A DNA stretch of 22,956 bases, from the NCBI GenBank assembly GCA_002339125.1, contig DDJQ01000061.1, positions 1 through 22,956 of the forward strand, in the 5' to 3' direction. Positions 1 through 7,317 of this stretch are shown one piece after another (the stretch's first letter is position 1; each line of letters begins with the position of its first letter). Position numbers and translations under genes: made by a program. Under the pieces are notes generated by a model. It worked only from the letters and a program-made list of their open reading frames with translations, made no database searches and was not told the DNA's origin. This DNA is from Alteromonadaceae bacterium UBA2620 (GTDB lineage Bacteria; Pseudomonadota; Gammaproteobacteria; Enterobacterales; Alteromonadaceae).

Positions 1-60
1 ACAGTTAATCCGAACATAGCCATTGTATTTTTTAATCCACGGGAACTGCAAACCAATAAT

Positions 61-2583
61 ATGGTATTGGTATTTGTCGCGGTATTCTTGTTCCTACTTC
101 TTATTATTCCCAGCTTTGTCATGCTTCGTTATATCACTCATCAACGCTTTTGGCAGGAACTCTGTGGGTTCGATAAAAAAAGAAATTACCACTATCTTAT
201 GCTCGGTTTGCTTGTTTTTGCAGTGAGCTTTTTCGTACAGTTTCAAATGGGTGTGGTGCAGAGTCTTTTTGGGCGACTAAGTTTGTGGGCAGTGACTTGT
301 AGTATTTTGGTGCTTTTTTTAGCTCGAAATTTTAACCTTTCTCTTAACTACTTTTTTGCGTGGCGGCGTCCCGTTTTCAGCTTCAGTTTCCTAACTGTAC
401 CGCTAGTTTTACTTTTGCTTTTCCAGCCCTCTGGAGTCCATTTTCAAACTATAAGTATAAATAGTGTTTATGCTTACTCAGGTTTAGTGATGTTGTTTGT
501 CGGTATAGGAGGCATGTCAGCTAGGCGGCAGTTCAAAAAATGGTGGCGTTATTGGAAATGGTTCGGATGCGAAAAAGCACTTCCTTCTAATCTAAAAGTT
601 GTTTGTGTTATCACGATAATCGCTATTTTAACTTATGCTATTTGGGAACGTTCTGTGTTTCTTATCGCTTTCGTTATATTGTTTTACGTGTTGACGAAGA
701 AGTGGGGGAGCCAAGAACCAACTACCAAAAGGTATGCAATAGAATCAACCCGTTTTACCGCTGGATATGTCCTATTTTTAACCGGCTTAGCCTACCTTGG
801 TGCAGCCATACCAGCAACGCTTATTGCATATAGTGCTCACGATTACTTGCTGCAACGTCAGTCTCATTTTGAAGAGGCCAGTATAGCAAAATCAATAGCT
901 TCCAAAAAATCCGCAATTGAACAATACAAGACATTCTTAAATCAGCGGGTGTGTACTACAGAAGACAATTTCTTTTGTAATATGAGACTGGAGTTGTCGG
1001 TAGAAGAGTCACTCGCCGCTTCTTTTCCGCCAAATCAAATTTGTGGTGCTGGTATCAAAGGGAGCGAAAGCTGTGATACCCAATGGGCTCAATTCATTAG
1101 CAAAAGGAGCCAAGATGGCCAAAATGGAGAATTTACCGATAATGTATTTGATGTTCTTTTTAGCTCAACGCCCAGTGAAACGGAGTTTGTTAGTCATTTA
1201 GCTTACGCTGCCAAACAAGATCTTTATATAGATAAAAGTGTTGAAAAACGATGGAAGGGCGGAAGCCCAAGTGATAGCGAAGGGGAACTACGCTATCGAA
1301 CTGATTTATTTATGTTAAAAGCGGTAAGTAAGGAAGCGGGACAACTTACGATGTTACTTATGCTCCTCGGCTTACCTTTGGGGCTATATCTGATTATCCG
1401 TCAGTTGATAGTTAAACGATTACTGGGAGAGCATCTGCAGGATCAGTATCGCCTTAAGGAAAACTGCAACGGCAGTAACAACTATGCCTATGAATTTCCT
1501 AAATTTGAGAGGGATGTTGTGCCGAAAAGAGGGCACTCAATTCTCATTCTAAACAGCACCCGTCTAACCGCAGAACAGCAACTCGTTGAGCTCGAATATG
1601 AGCAGAAGCTGGCTTTATACCAGTCCCAAGTGTACAGAATTACTGATACTCTGGATAAGTATTACAGCAGCGAAAAGCATCGCCAGGATTTCTATTTTCT
1701 GGACGGACTAGGCAAAGCGTTGTCTGGCAGAAGTGAAAAAAATATCTATGTCGCGCTTTCTGGCCTTGAACAAGTGAGTCTGAATGACGATGCTCGCAAA
1801 GATGCACTGGCGTTACTCTATGAGTTACATCTTAATCCAAATATCATATTAATACTGGTAGCCGAAACTGCGCCGTTGTACCGCTTGCTTAATCCTGCAG
1901 CTTATGATGCATCGGTCAGTTTCGCCGGACCGGATGTCGATGAAAAATCGAGCTGGACTAAGCTGTTCTCCGAATTTGAAAAGCACTATGTTTGGTCACC
2001 ACTCTGTAAAAAACGATTGGAAAACCTTTTTGATATTAATGCTCTATTTAGACATGAATGTCAGGCCTGGCCGGAAATGGCGCAGTTTGAGACAAGGTTT
2101 GACCGGCAAAGGTGTCGGGAACCCGAACAGGTCATCGAGTTTATGCTGGTTCATGCCGGACCCCTTTACCGTCGTAAGTGGGAAGAATGTACCGTTAAAG
2201 AAAAGCTTATCCTGTGGAAAATGGCCCACGGCGCAAGCATTAACCCGGAAAGCGCAGTCACTATCGAGCGGCTGGTGAGGCGCTGTTATTTATTCCGCGA
2301 TAAAGGCTGGCACATTGTTAACGAAAGTTTCAGACAGTTTATTCTTACAGCTGAACCTGAATCTGTGGTGAAAGAGTGGATGGATAACACCAGTAGCGGC
2401 GCCTGGAGCGTTTTGCGGATCCCTATTTTTGCGTTATTGCTGGTGTTGCTGGCAATATTTGTATATTCCAGCGGCAGCTCGCTCAATACATTATTGAGTA
2501 TAGCCACCGCCACACTGGGGCTAATTCCCTTATTAATTAAGAACTTTAGCCTGCTTCGTGGCGGTGGGACTGAAATAGAGTAG
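61..2583 (+). CDS. Large polytopic membrane protein with degenerate NTPase-like cytosolic module (unrecognised family)
   Basis: I do not recognise the family. The 840 residues show about seven hydrophobic segments in the first 260 (near 1-22, 46-65, 70-87, 103-121, 135-152, 178-212, 231-258). A probably extracytoplasmic domain (260-420) carries four cysteines (C298, C306, C328, C338). Another membrane segment lies at 425-450, a soluble region at 451-780, and two closing segments at 783-803 and 810-828. The soluble region runs like a STAND/AAA fold: a strand at 492-497, a Walker-B-like strand at 561-570 (YVALSGLEQV), a sensor-like strand at 594-601 (NIILILVA), then a winged-helix-like stretch at 710-765. 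No GxxxxGK[ST] is present and the Walker B acid is not where expected, so nucleotide binding is doubtful. ATG 61 has no ribosome binding site and its frame is open to base 1, so the true start may lie outside the window. The first half is more AT-rich than its neighbours, which suggests transfer. It ends 3 bp from a convergent gene. Confidence 0.72.
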   Translation: MVLVFVAVFLFLLLIIPSFVMLRYITHQRFWQELCGFDKKRNYHYLMLGLLVFAVSFFVQFQMGVVQSLFGRLSLWAVTCSILVLFLARNFNLSLNYFFAWRRPVFSFSFLTVPLVLLLLFQPSGVHFQTISINSVYAYSGLVMLFVGIGGMSARRQFKKWWRYWKWFGCEKALPSNLKVVCVITIIAILTYAIWERSVFLIAFVILFYVLTKKWGSQEPTTKRYAIESTRFTAGYVLFLTGLAYLGAAIPATLIAYSAHDYLLQRQSHFEEASIAKSIASKKSAIEQYKTFLNQRVCTTEDNFFCNMRLELSVEESLAASFPPNQICGAGIKGSESCDTQWAQFISKRSQDGQNGEFTDNVFDVLFSSTPSETEFVSHLAYAAKQDLYIDKSVEKRWKGGSPSDSEGELRYRTDLFMLKAVSKEAGQLTMLLMLLGLPLGLYLIIRQLIVKRLLGEHLQDQYRLKENCNGSNNYAYEFPKFERDVVPKRGHSILILNSTRLTAEQQLVELEYEQKLALYQSQVYRITDTLDKYYSSEKHRQDFYFLDGLGKALSGRSEKNIYVALSGLEQVSLNDDARKDALALLYELHLNPNIILILVAETAPLYRLLNPAAYDASVSFAGPDVDEKSSWTKLFSEFEKHYVWSPLCKKRLENLFDINALFRHECQAWPEMAQFETRFDRQRCREPEQVIEFMLVHAGPLYRRKWEECTVKEKLILWKMAHGASINPESAVTIERLVRRCYLFRDKGWHIVNESFRQFILTAEPESVVKEWMDNTSSGAWSVLRIPIFALLLVLLAIFVYSSGSSLNTLLSIATATLGLIPLLIKNFSLLRGGGTEIE

Positions 2584-2586
2584 AGC

Positions 2587-3246
2587 TTATACGTTTCTTT
2601 GTAAGCGCTCTATTGCTTCGCTTAAGGGCTCATCACCATCGGTCAGTTCGATGATCTGCCTACTTATGGTGGGTTTGGCAATGAGTGCCGCCAGGGTATT
2701 GGCTACATTGCCTCGTTTTACCGAACCATAGGTGAGGGCATAGTCGAGACTTACCTTATCATCAGCATCTTCATCGAGCAGCGTACCCGGGCGCAGAATG
2801 ACCCAATCCAGTGATGATTTTACCAGGCGGGCATCGGCCGCTTTCTTCACCTGCATATAATGCTCAAACCCTTCGCCGAGTCCTTTGGTGCGCCCCGCCT
2901 CCGGAAAGGCTGAAACTAAATAAAAACGTTGAATACCCAGCTCTTCGGCTAATTCCGTCAGCAGTGCCGGGGTGTCGCCGTCTATTTTGCTGGTGCGGTC
3001 TTTACCGCTGCCAGCCGCGCCGGCGGAGAAAACAATAACCTCCTGGTTTTGTAGCCGCGCTTTATAGTCGTCGCGAGTAAGGCTCATCATATCGCCCTCA
3101 ACCGGCTTTGCACCTTGGTGTATTAGAGAATCGGCCTGTTCAGGCTTGCGGTGCAATGCTGTTACCTCATGCCCTTGGGCAATCAGTTGCGGAAGAAGAC
3201 GATGGCCAACACCACCGGTGGCACCAATAAAAAATATCCGACTCAT
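2587..3246 (-). CDS. NAD(P)-binding reductase, atypical SDR (NAD(P)H-binding, NmrA/YwnB-like)
   Basis: The 219-residue product begins MSRIFFIGATGGVGHRLL, a Rossmann beta-alpha-beta unit with the GATGGVG dinucleotide motif at residues 8-14. It continues with a CDR-like acidic turn (EGD near 50), VIVFSAG near 75-81, YLVSA near 104 and an ILRPGTL segment near 147. Size and order fit the compact NAD(P)H-binding family (PF13460), whose members act as cytosolic reductases or redox sensors; the substrate cannot be told. An ATG 33 bp further upstream is in frame, but AAGGAGG sits four bases before ATG 3246, so the shorter start is chosen. It is convergent with the preceding membrane protein and divergent from rpsF. 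Confidence 0.85.
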   Translation of the reverse strand: MSRIFFIGATGGVGHRLLPQLIAQGHEVTALHRKPEQADSLIHQGAKPVEGDMMSLTRDDYKARLQNQEVIVFSAGAAGSGKDRTSKIDGDTPALLTELAEELGIQRFYLVSAFPEAGRTKGLGEGFEHYMQVKKAADARLVKSSLDWVILRPGTLLDEDADDKVSLDYALTYGSVKRGNVANTLAALIAKPTISRQIIELTDGDEPLSEAIERLQRNV

Positions 3247-3294
3247 AACACCTCCTTGGTAGAAAAATTCATAGTTCATAATGGGAGTGGGGTT

Positions 3295-3307
3295 AACACT
3301 AAGTGTT
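3295..3307. promoter_or_regulatory. Perfect 13-bp dyad (AACACT-A-AGTGTT), possible operator
   Basis: A perfect palindrome with a single central base lies between the divergent reductase gene and rpsF, about 50 bp upstream of the reductase start and 84 bp upstream of the rpsF -35 hexamer. Position and symmetry suit an operator for the reductase gene, but no regulator is identifiable. Confidence 0.3.
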
Positions 3308-3390
3308 TTCTACCCGGAAATGGCAAATTGGGATTAACAGGCAATGGTTACGGAGGATTACTCAAACAAACGATATTCGTTGAATAAAGC

Positions 3391-3419
3391 TTGTGCAGTA
3401 ATAAGAAGCTCTATATAAT
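3391..3419 (+). promoter_or_regulatory. Sigma-70 promoter of rpsF-rpsR-rplI
   Basis: TTGTGC at 3391-3396 and a perfect TATAAT at 3414-3419 are separated by 17 bp. Transcription would begin near 3426, giving a leader of about 82 nt before rpsF. Confidence 0.75.
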
Positions 3420-3426
3420 GCGCGCC

Positions 3427-3500
3427 CTTACAGCCACCCAAATTAAGTTCCTTGTCTCCATGCAGATGGCTGTACTGCGCGAGGCTACAACCGTAAGGAG
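3427..3500 (+). promoter_or_regulatory. Probable S6:S18-binding leader of the rpsF operon
   Basis: The leader RNA can fold so that CTT (3427-3429) pairs with AAG (3495-3497) and ACAGCCA (3430-3436) pairs with TGGCTGT (3467-3473). The bulge on the 3' side ends in CCG (3491-3493) beside the ribosome binding site. Paired helices with a conserved CCG in the bulge are the known form of the bacterial leader by which the S6:S18 complex represses its own operon. The pairing is seen in the sequence; the assignment is by analogy. Confidence 0.55.
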
Positions 3501-3507
3501 CGTTTTA

Positions 3508-3900
3508 ATGCGTCATTACGAAATCGTTTTTATGGTTCACCCTGACCAGAGTGAACAAGTACCAGGTATGATCGAGCGTTATACCACAATTCTGAAAGCA
3601 GATGGCGGACAAATCCATCGCTTGGAAGACTGGGGCCGTCGTCAACTGGCTTACCCAATCGAAAAACTGCATAAAGCACACTACGTTCTGATCAACGCTG
3701 AAGCGACTGCTGAAGCTGTTGCTGAACTGGAAACTGCTTTCCGTTTCAACGATGTTATCCTGCGTAACATGGTTATGCGTACCAAAGGTGCGGTAACTGA
3801 ACCTTCTCCTATGATGAAGGAAGAGCGTCGCGAACGTCGTGAAGATTCTGCACCTCGTGGCGAGCGCGCAGAAAAACCTGCAGCATCAAGCGAAGAATAA
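3508..3900 (+). CDS. rpsF: 30S ribosomal protein S6
   Basis: The 130-residue protein opens MRHYEIVFMVHPDQSEQVPG and contains the typical GRRQLAYPIEKLHKAHY segment of S6, a platform protein of the small subunit that binds 16S rRNA as a complex with S18. The frame extends 39 codons upstream, but TAAGGAG eight bases before ATG 3508 and the family N-terminus fix this start. The tail is charged and ends in Glu-Glu, like the S6 tails that RimK extends with glutamates in E. coli. It is first in an operon with rpsR and rplI. Confidence 0.97.
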   Translation: MRHYEIVFMVHPDQSEQVPGMIERYTTILKADGGQIHRLEDWGRRQLAYPIEKLHKAHYVLINAEATAEAVAELETAFRFNDVILRNMVMRTKGAVTEPSPMMKEERRERREDSAPRGERAEKPAASSEE

Positions 3901-3912
3901 GGAGAATTAATC

Positions 3913-4140
3913 ATGGCTCGTTTTTTCAGACGTCGTAAATTCTGCCGTTTCTCTGCAGAAGGTGTTGTTGAGATTGATTACAAAGATATCGCTACGTTGA
4001 AAAACTACGTAACAGAAAGCGGTAAAATTGTACCTAGCCGTATTACCGGCACCAGCGCTAAATACCAGCGCCAACTGTCTAGTGCTATCAAGCGTGCACG
4101 TTTTCTTGCACTGCTTCCGTACACTGACTCTCATAAGTAA
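3913..4140 (+). CDS. rpsR: 30S ribosomal protein S18
   Basis: The 75 residues (MARFFRRRKFCRFSAEG...) match S18 in length and in the basic N-terminus, the YKDIATLKNYVTESGKIVPSRITGT core and the QRQLSSAIKRARFLALLPY end. S18 pairs with S6 on the platform of the small subunit. It starts 12 bp after rpsF, behind AAGGAG. Unlike the enterobacterial order there is no priB between rpsF and rpsR. Confidence 0.98.
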   Translation: MARFFRRRKFCRFSAEGVVEIDYKDIATLKNYVTESGKIVPSRITGTSAKYQRQLSSAIKRARFLALLPYTDSHK

Positions 4141-4167
4141 TCTGGCGAAGAATAAGGGGTAGCATCG

Positions 4168-4620
4168 ATGGAAATCATTCTACTGGATAAAATCGCCAAC
4201 TTAGGCGGTCTGGGTGACACTGTCACAGTTAAATCTGGTTTTGCACGTAACTTCCTTTTCCCACAAGGCAAAGCAGTTCCTGCAACCAAAGCAAACGTTG
4301 AAAAATTTGAAGCGCGTCGCGCAGAGCTGGAAGCGAAAATCGCTGAACAGCTGGCTGCTGCTCAGGCGCGTGCCGACAAAGTTGCTGAGCTGGGCGAAGT
4401 AACTATTGCTGCACCAGCTGGTGATGAAGGCAAACTGTTCGGTTCTGTTGGTACTCAGGACATCGCTGATGCGATTACTGCAGCTGGCGTAGAAGTAGCT
4501 AAAGCAGAAGTTAAACTGCCTACTGGTACACTGCGTGAAACTGGCGAGTACGACATCGACCTGCAATTACACTCTGACGTAATGGCAACTGCTAAAGTAG
4601 TTATCATCGCTCAGGCGTAA
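4168..4620 (+). CDS. rplI: 50S ribosomal protein L9
   Basis: At 150 residues the product is the normal two-domain L9. The N-terminal RNA-binding domain opens MEIILLDKIANLGGLGDTV and carries the GFARNFLFPQGKA loop (24-36). A long connecting helix (about 42-75) leads to the C-terminal domain with GKLFGSVGTQDIADAI. L9 binds 23S rRNA near the L1 stalk and helps reading-frame maintenance. AAGGGG precedes the ATG. It is the last gene of the operon and is followed by a strong intrinsic terminator. Confidence 0.98.
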   Translation: MEIILLDKIANLGGLGDTVTVKSGFARNFLFPQGKAVPATKANVEKFEARRAELEAKIAEQLAAAQARADKVAELGEVTIAAPAGDEGKLFGSVGTQDIADAITAAGVEVAKAEVKLPTGTLRETGEYDIDLQLHSDVMATAKVVIIAQA

Positions 4621-4636
4621 GCGCTAAGTGATTTAC

Positions 4637-4665
4637 AAAAAACCGCGCTCCGGCGCGGTTTTTTT
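4637..4665. terminator. Intrinsic terminator after rplI, probably bidirectional
   Basis: AACCGCGC (4641-4648), loop TCCG, GCGCGGTT (4653-4660), with an A-run before and a T-run after. It ends the ribosomal operon; the A-run on the other side lets it also stop transcripts of the convergent holin gene. Confidence 0.92.
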
Positions 4666-4684
4666 ATGTCTAAAATAATACTTT

Positions 4685-5410
4685 CTAGCGACGCCCCAGT
4701 TTACGCGGGCCAAAGCGCCGCCGTGATATTACCTGCTGTTCATCTTCCTGTTGCATCTCGGTAATCTTCGCCTGTAACGCCTTTCTGCTTTGGTTATCTT
4801 CTGCGTTGGGCGCGCCGTCTTCCTTAACGTGGATCAGCGCTGCCTCTACCACAGGGTTAACCTGATTAGCCCGGGAGGTATCAAAGTCGGACTCTTTCGC
4901 CAGGGTATCGCCAAACACTTTGTCTGGCTCATCATTATTCATTTCCAGCTTTCTGAATTCTGCTTTGGTTTCTATCAGTGCCTTAACTGCCTGGGCCTGG
5001 GTCTCACTAAACTTAAACTGCTGGCTTTTGAGCTGCATTCTGCCACCGAAATAAAAGGCAATAATCACGCTTAGTAAGGTCCAGTAGCCGTCGGGGATCG
5101 AACTTAATGCCAGGGTTATCTCGGCAAGGTGGGTTGGCGAAAAATAAGCGATCACAAAAATGAACAGGATCAGTGACACTATCATGGGCCGGATAAGGCG
5201 GTTAAATGCATCGGCCAGTGAGTCAGCCCAGGTGCGGTTCTGACGCGCGTTAAACTCGGCCTGATAGGTTTTTAACAGCGCCATTTGTTCATCCGCAGAA
5301 CGCTGGGCGTCTTTTTCCTTGTTAGACGTAAATACGCCGGCGACGGTCTCCACACCTTTGGATACGGAGTCGGTGATTGCCGAGATGGGGTTTTCGAATA
5401 GTTTGCTCAT
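4685..5410 (-). CDS. Holin of the 3TM / GTA-holin type
   Basis: This 241-residue membrane protein has a polar N-terminal region (1-70), the phrase FNRLIRP before a hydrophobic segment at 75-92, a second hydrophobic segment at about 107-122 that ends FYFGGRMQ, and a long charged tail ending in an arginine-rich stretch (RRRFGPRKLGRR). The layout resembles the 3TM holin family (PF11351) found in phages and gene transfer agents, which open the inner membrane so that a muramidase can reach the wall. It lies 12 bp downstream of a GH108 muramidase gene, which strongly supports the role. No capsid, tail or integrase genes are nearby, so this is an isolated lysis-type cassette. The family call rests on layout and partner. 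Confidence 0.75.
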   Translation of the reverse strand: MSKLFENPISAITDSVSKGVETVAGVFTSNKEKDAQRSADEQMALLKTYQAEFNARQNRTWADSLADAFNRLIRPMIVSLILFIFVIAYFSPTHLAEITLALSSIPDGYWTLLSVIIAFYFGGRMQLKSQQFKFSETQAQAVKALIETKAEFRKLEMNNDEPDKVFGDTLAKESDFDTSRANQVNPVVEAALIHVKEDGAPNAEDNQSRKALQAKITEMQQEDEQQVISRRRFGPRKLGRR

Positions 5411-5422
5411 AATGGTTCTGCC

Positions 5423-5962
5423 TTATGCCACGCGGTAATCAGGTAAGAAACTTCTGGCTCTGGCCAGCCAGCCTTTCAGAAAGACATTCTGACTGGCGTC
5501 ATTGGTGACAATATCGGCGTAAAACATCTGGCGCTCTTCAACCAGTGCGACGATCATCCAGTCGCCCAGTTCCTGTAAACACGCATAGGCCTGGGCTTTA
5601 CTTTTAGGTCCCATAAGGCCATCTACCACTAACGGGCCATAACCTGCGTCATTACAGACTTCCTGTAAAAATTTGATGGCTCGCCGCGGCCCGTGATTTA
5701 CTGCACTGTCGAACAGGAAAGGCTGAATAGGCGGCGGAAGTTTATCGATGCGTGGCACGCGGTAATAATTGAGCTCGTAGATGTCTCTGGCGGTTTCCAC
5801 ATCCAGGGCTTTTACCATATCAGCTGTAACGGCCACTTCCAGATAGCGGGAGAGGGTTTTTTGGGTAATGCCGAAATTAGTGGGGCCGCCACGGTCTGCC
5901 GGATGGTTCACATAGCCGCCTTCTTTAACCAGTATCTCGTCTATCATCGTTTCTACATCCAT
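5423..5962 (-). CDS. Glycoside hydrolase 108 muramidase (endolysin-like)
   Basis: The 179-residue product begins with the GH108 signature: EGGYVNHPADRGGPTNFGIT (residues 14-33), in which E14 is the expected catalytic acid. This is followed by an FDSAVNHGPRRAIKFLQ segment (89-105) and a C-terminal PG_binding_3-like part with VDGLMGPKSKAQ and a final FLKGWLARARSF. Enzymes of this family cut the glycan strands of peptidoglycan. There is no signal peptide, so export must depend on the downstream holin or on cell damage. GGAGG lies six bases before the ATG. It heads a two-gene unit with the holin. Confidence 0.88.
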   Translation of the reverse strand: MDVETMIDEILVKEGGYVNHPADRGGPTNFGITQKTLSRYLEVAVTADMVKALDVETARDIYELNYYRVPRIDKLPPPIQPFLFDSAVNHGPRRAIKFLQEVCNDAGYGPLVVDGLMGPKSKAQAYACLQELGDWMIVALVEERQMFYADIVTNDASQNVFLKGWLARARSFLPDYRVA

Positions 5963-5969
5963 GTTGCCT

Positions 5970-6013
5970 CCGGCTTTTGTGTGTTGTGGTTAATAATTAA
6001 ACACACAAACCGG
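5970..6013 (-). promoter_or_regulatory. Inverted repeat in the GH108 leader next to its ribosome binding site
   Basis: TTTGTGTGT (5976-5984) is complementary to ACACACAAA (6001-6009), with CCGG on each outer side (5970-5973 and 6010-6013). In the minus-strand RNA this hairpin ends beside, and partly includes, the GGAGG of the muramidase gene, so it could limit translation. It could equally be a protein-binding dyad. Confidence 0.35.
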
Positions 6014-6060
6014 GGTATTTGCCACCTTTGTGATGAATTAATGTACAGTACGTGAGGCGG

Positions 6061-6531
6061 TTAAGCCTGGAAGAGATGACGATAACGGCGAAGCACCAGA
6101 GGGGCACAGTTGTGGGTTGTATAGAGTTGTACCGGACAGGGGCGGCCCTTACCTTGCCGGCGGGTGTAAACCCAGACCTTGATGGCTTTATTGCGTGAAC
6201 GCAGACAAACGCTTTCCCGTTGGTAGTAGGGGACGTCCTCCCAGTTGTCTGCCGCTTCCAGTTGTTCAGGTGTTAACCAGAGGAGTGAGCCGCGTACACT
6301 TTGGTGCGGGGAAGGCTGGATAAACCGATAGCCATCGTAGCCCATGCGCAAGCGCCAACCGCGTAACACCGCAGGTGAGGCGGTGAACTTGCGGCTAAAT
6401 AAGCGGCGCTGATAGCGCGGCAGCAGCAATGTGCCGTAACAGAATACCGCTGCCGATTTGCGTAGCAGGGCCAGGGGATCAGCGCCCTGCTTTAGCCATG
6501 GCTTTTTCACACTTGCCCCGCCACTCATCAT
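6061..6531 (-). CDS. Gamma-glutamylcyclotransferase-like (AIG2/GGCT fold) protein
   Basis: The core begins FCYGTLLLP, the family's YGTL loop that binds the gamma-glutamyl group. It continues with VRGSLLWLTPEQLEAADNWEDVPYYQRE, the usual substrate-loop and acidic region with a conserved Glu. About 156 residues is normal for the small AIG2-like family (PF06094), which cyclises gamma-glutamyl amines or peptides; the actual substrate is unknown. The start is uncertain: ATG 6531 follows AGGTG, a GTG at 6510 follows a GGCGGGGCAA stretch, and an ATG at 6570 is further out. Any choice overlaps the end of the MOSC gene, which implies translational coupling. Confidence 0.8.
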   Translation of the reverse strand: MMSGGASVKKPWLKQGADPLALLRKSAAVFCYGTLLLPRYQRRLFSRKFTASPAVLRGWRLRMGYDGYRFIQPSPHQSVRGSLLWLTPEQLEAADNWEDVPYYQRESVCLRSRNKAIKVWVYTRRQGKGRPCPVQLYTTHNCAPLVLRRYRHLFQA

Positions 6532-7120
6532 CGAGCACCTCAAGGCCAACGTAATCGCTGGCTCTGGCAAAATAGTCGGGGTTGTAAACGCTGCGCATCA
6601 GCTCGCCAACGCTAACAGTTTGCGCCGGCCTGCTCTCAAGAGAAACGCAATCGCCGGTATGGATAATGCCGGTTTGCAATACCCGGTAATACCAGCCGGT
6701 AATGCCATGATTGCCGGTAAAACGGTCGAGATTAGGCGAATTAAAACGCTGGTTAATTTTAGTACACGGCGCGCGCGGAGCACCCACTTGCACAACCACT
6801 TCACCAAAGGTGTAGACATCACCAATCATCACATTTTCATCGGTCATGCCCTCAACGGTGATATTTTCACCAATGGTGCCGGCTATGGCTTGCTCAGCAA
6901 GAGCCGGATAGTGTTGCTTTATTAACTCGTAACCTGCGAGACTGTATTGATGAAGCACTTTTTCCGGGCCGCCATGCAAGCGTTTATTGGCCTGGGTATC
7001 TTCGTCGGTTCTGTCCTGATGAACAGTAAGAAAATAGGCCGGCTGTTTACAGATGGCTGATAGCGCTTTTCTGGGCCCGAGCGGGGCGGGGTTTCCGGCA
7101 TATAACGCGGCTACTTGCAT
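6479..7120 (-). CDS. MOSC-domain protein (YiiM-like)
   Basis: The 213-residue protein has the features of the YiiM group of MOSC proteins: HGGPEKVLHQYS (49-60), GENITVEGMTDENVMIGDVY (84-103) and VQVGAPRAPCTKIN, with C119 in the position of the conserved cysteine that binds the molybdenum cofactor. E. coli YiiM and YcbX reduce N-hydroxylated bases and similar compounds, and a similar cytosolic detoxifying role is likely here. GAGGA precedes the ATG by six bases. It overlaps the downstream cyclotransferase-like gene. Confidence 0.88.
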   Translation of the reverse strand: MQVAALYAGNPAPLGPRKALSAICKQPAYFLTVHQDRTDEDTQANKRLHGGPEKVLHQYSLAGYELIKQHYPALAEQAIAGTIGENITVEGMTDENVMIGDVYTFGEVVVQVGAPRAPCTKINQRFNSPNLDRFTGNHGITGWYYRVLQTGIIHTGDCVSLESRPAQTVSVGELMRSVYNPDYFARASDYVGLEVLDDEWRGKCEKAMAKAGR

Positions 7121-7223
7121 AATCGTTCCTCTTTAACGGCTGGGGGTGAGTCTCCCGGCGCCAACCAGTATAGCGAAATTGATAGTAATACTTCAGCCAG
7201 CAACACCGTTTCGTGCAAAAAAA

Positions 7224-7260
7224 TGCTGAAATTTACTTTTGCCATTTAAACCTTTCAGCA
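7224..7260. repeat. 8-bp inverted repeat upstream of the sigma gene
   Basis: TGCTGAAA (7224-7231) and TTTCAGCA (7253-7260) are perfect inverted copies 21 bp apart, in the gap between the divergent MOSC and sigma genes. They could form a regulator site. I could not assign convincing -35/-10 boxes for either gene. Confidence 0.3.
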
Positions 7261-7317
7261 CAACCGGACGACAAAGCTTTTGACAACACTAAAGATAAGT
7301 AAGCAGACACACTCAGT

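Noticed and set aside
4201..4566. Minus-strand frame of 121 codons inside rplI
   Set aside because: It is an antisense shadow of a certain ribosomal protein gene, with a cysteine- and phenylalanine-rich product of no recognisable family.
5693..6055. Plus-strand frame of 120 codons opposite the muramidase gene
   Set aside because: It is antisense to a gene with a clear catalytic motif and a good ribosome binding site, and its own product has no recognisable feature.
7280..7285. TTGACA before the sigma gene as a -35 box
   Set aside because: No acceptable -10 sequence lies 15-19 bp downstream; the matching position reads GCAGAC.
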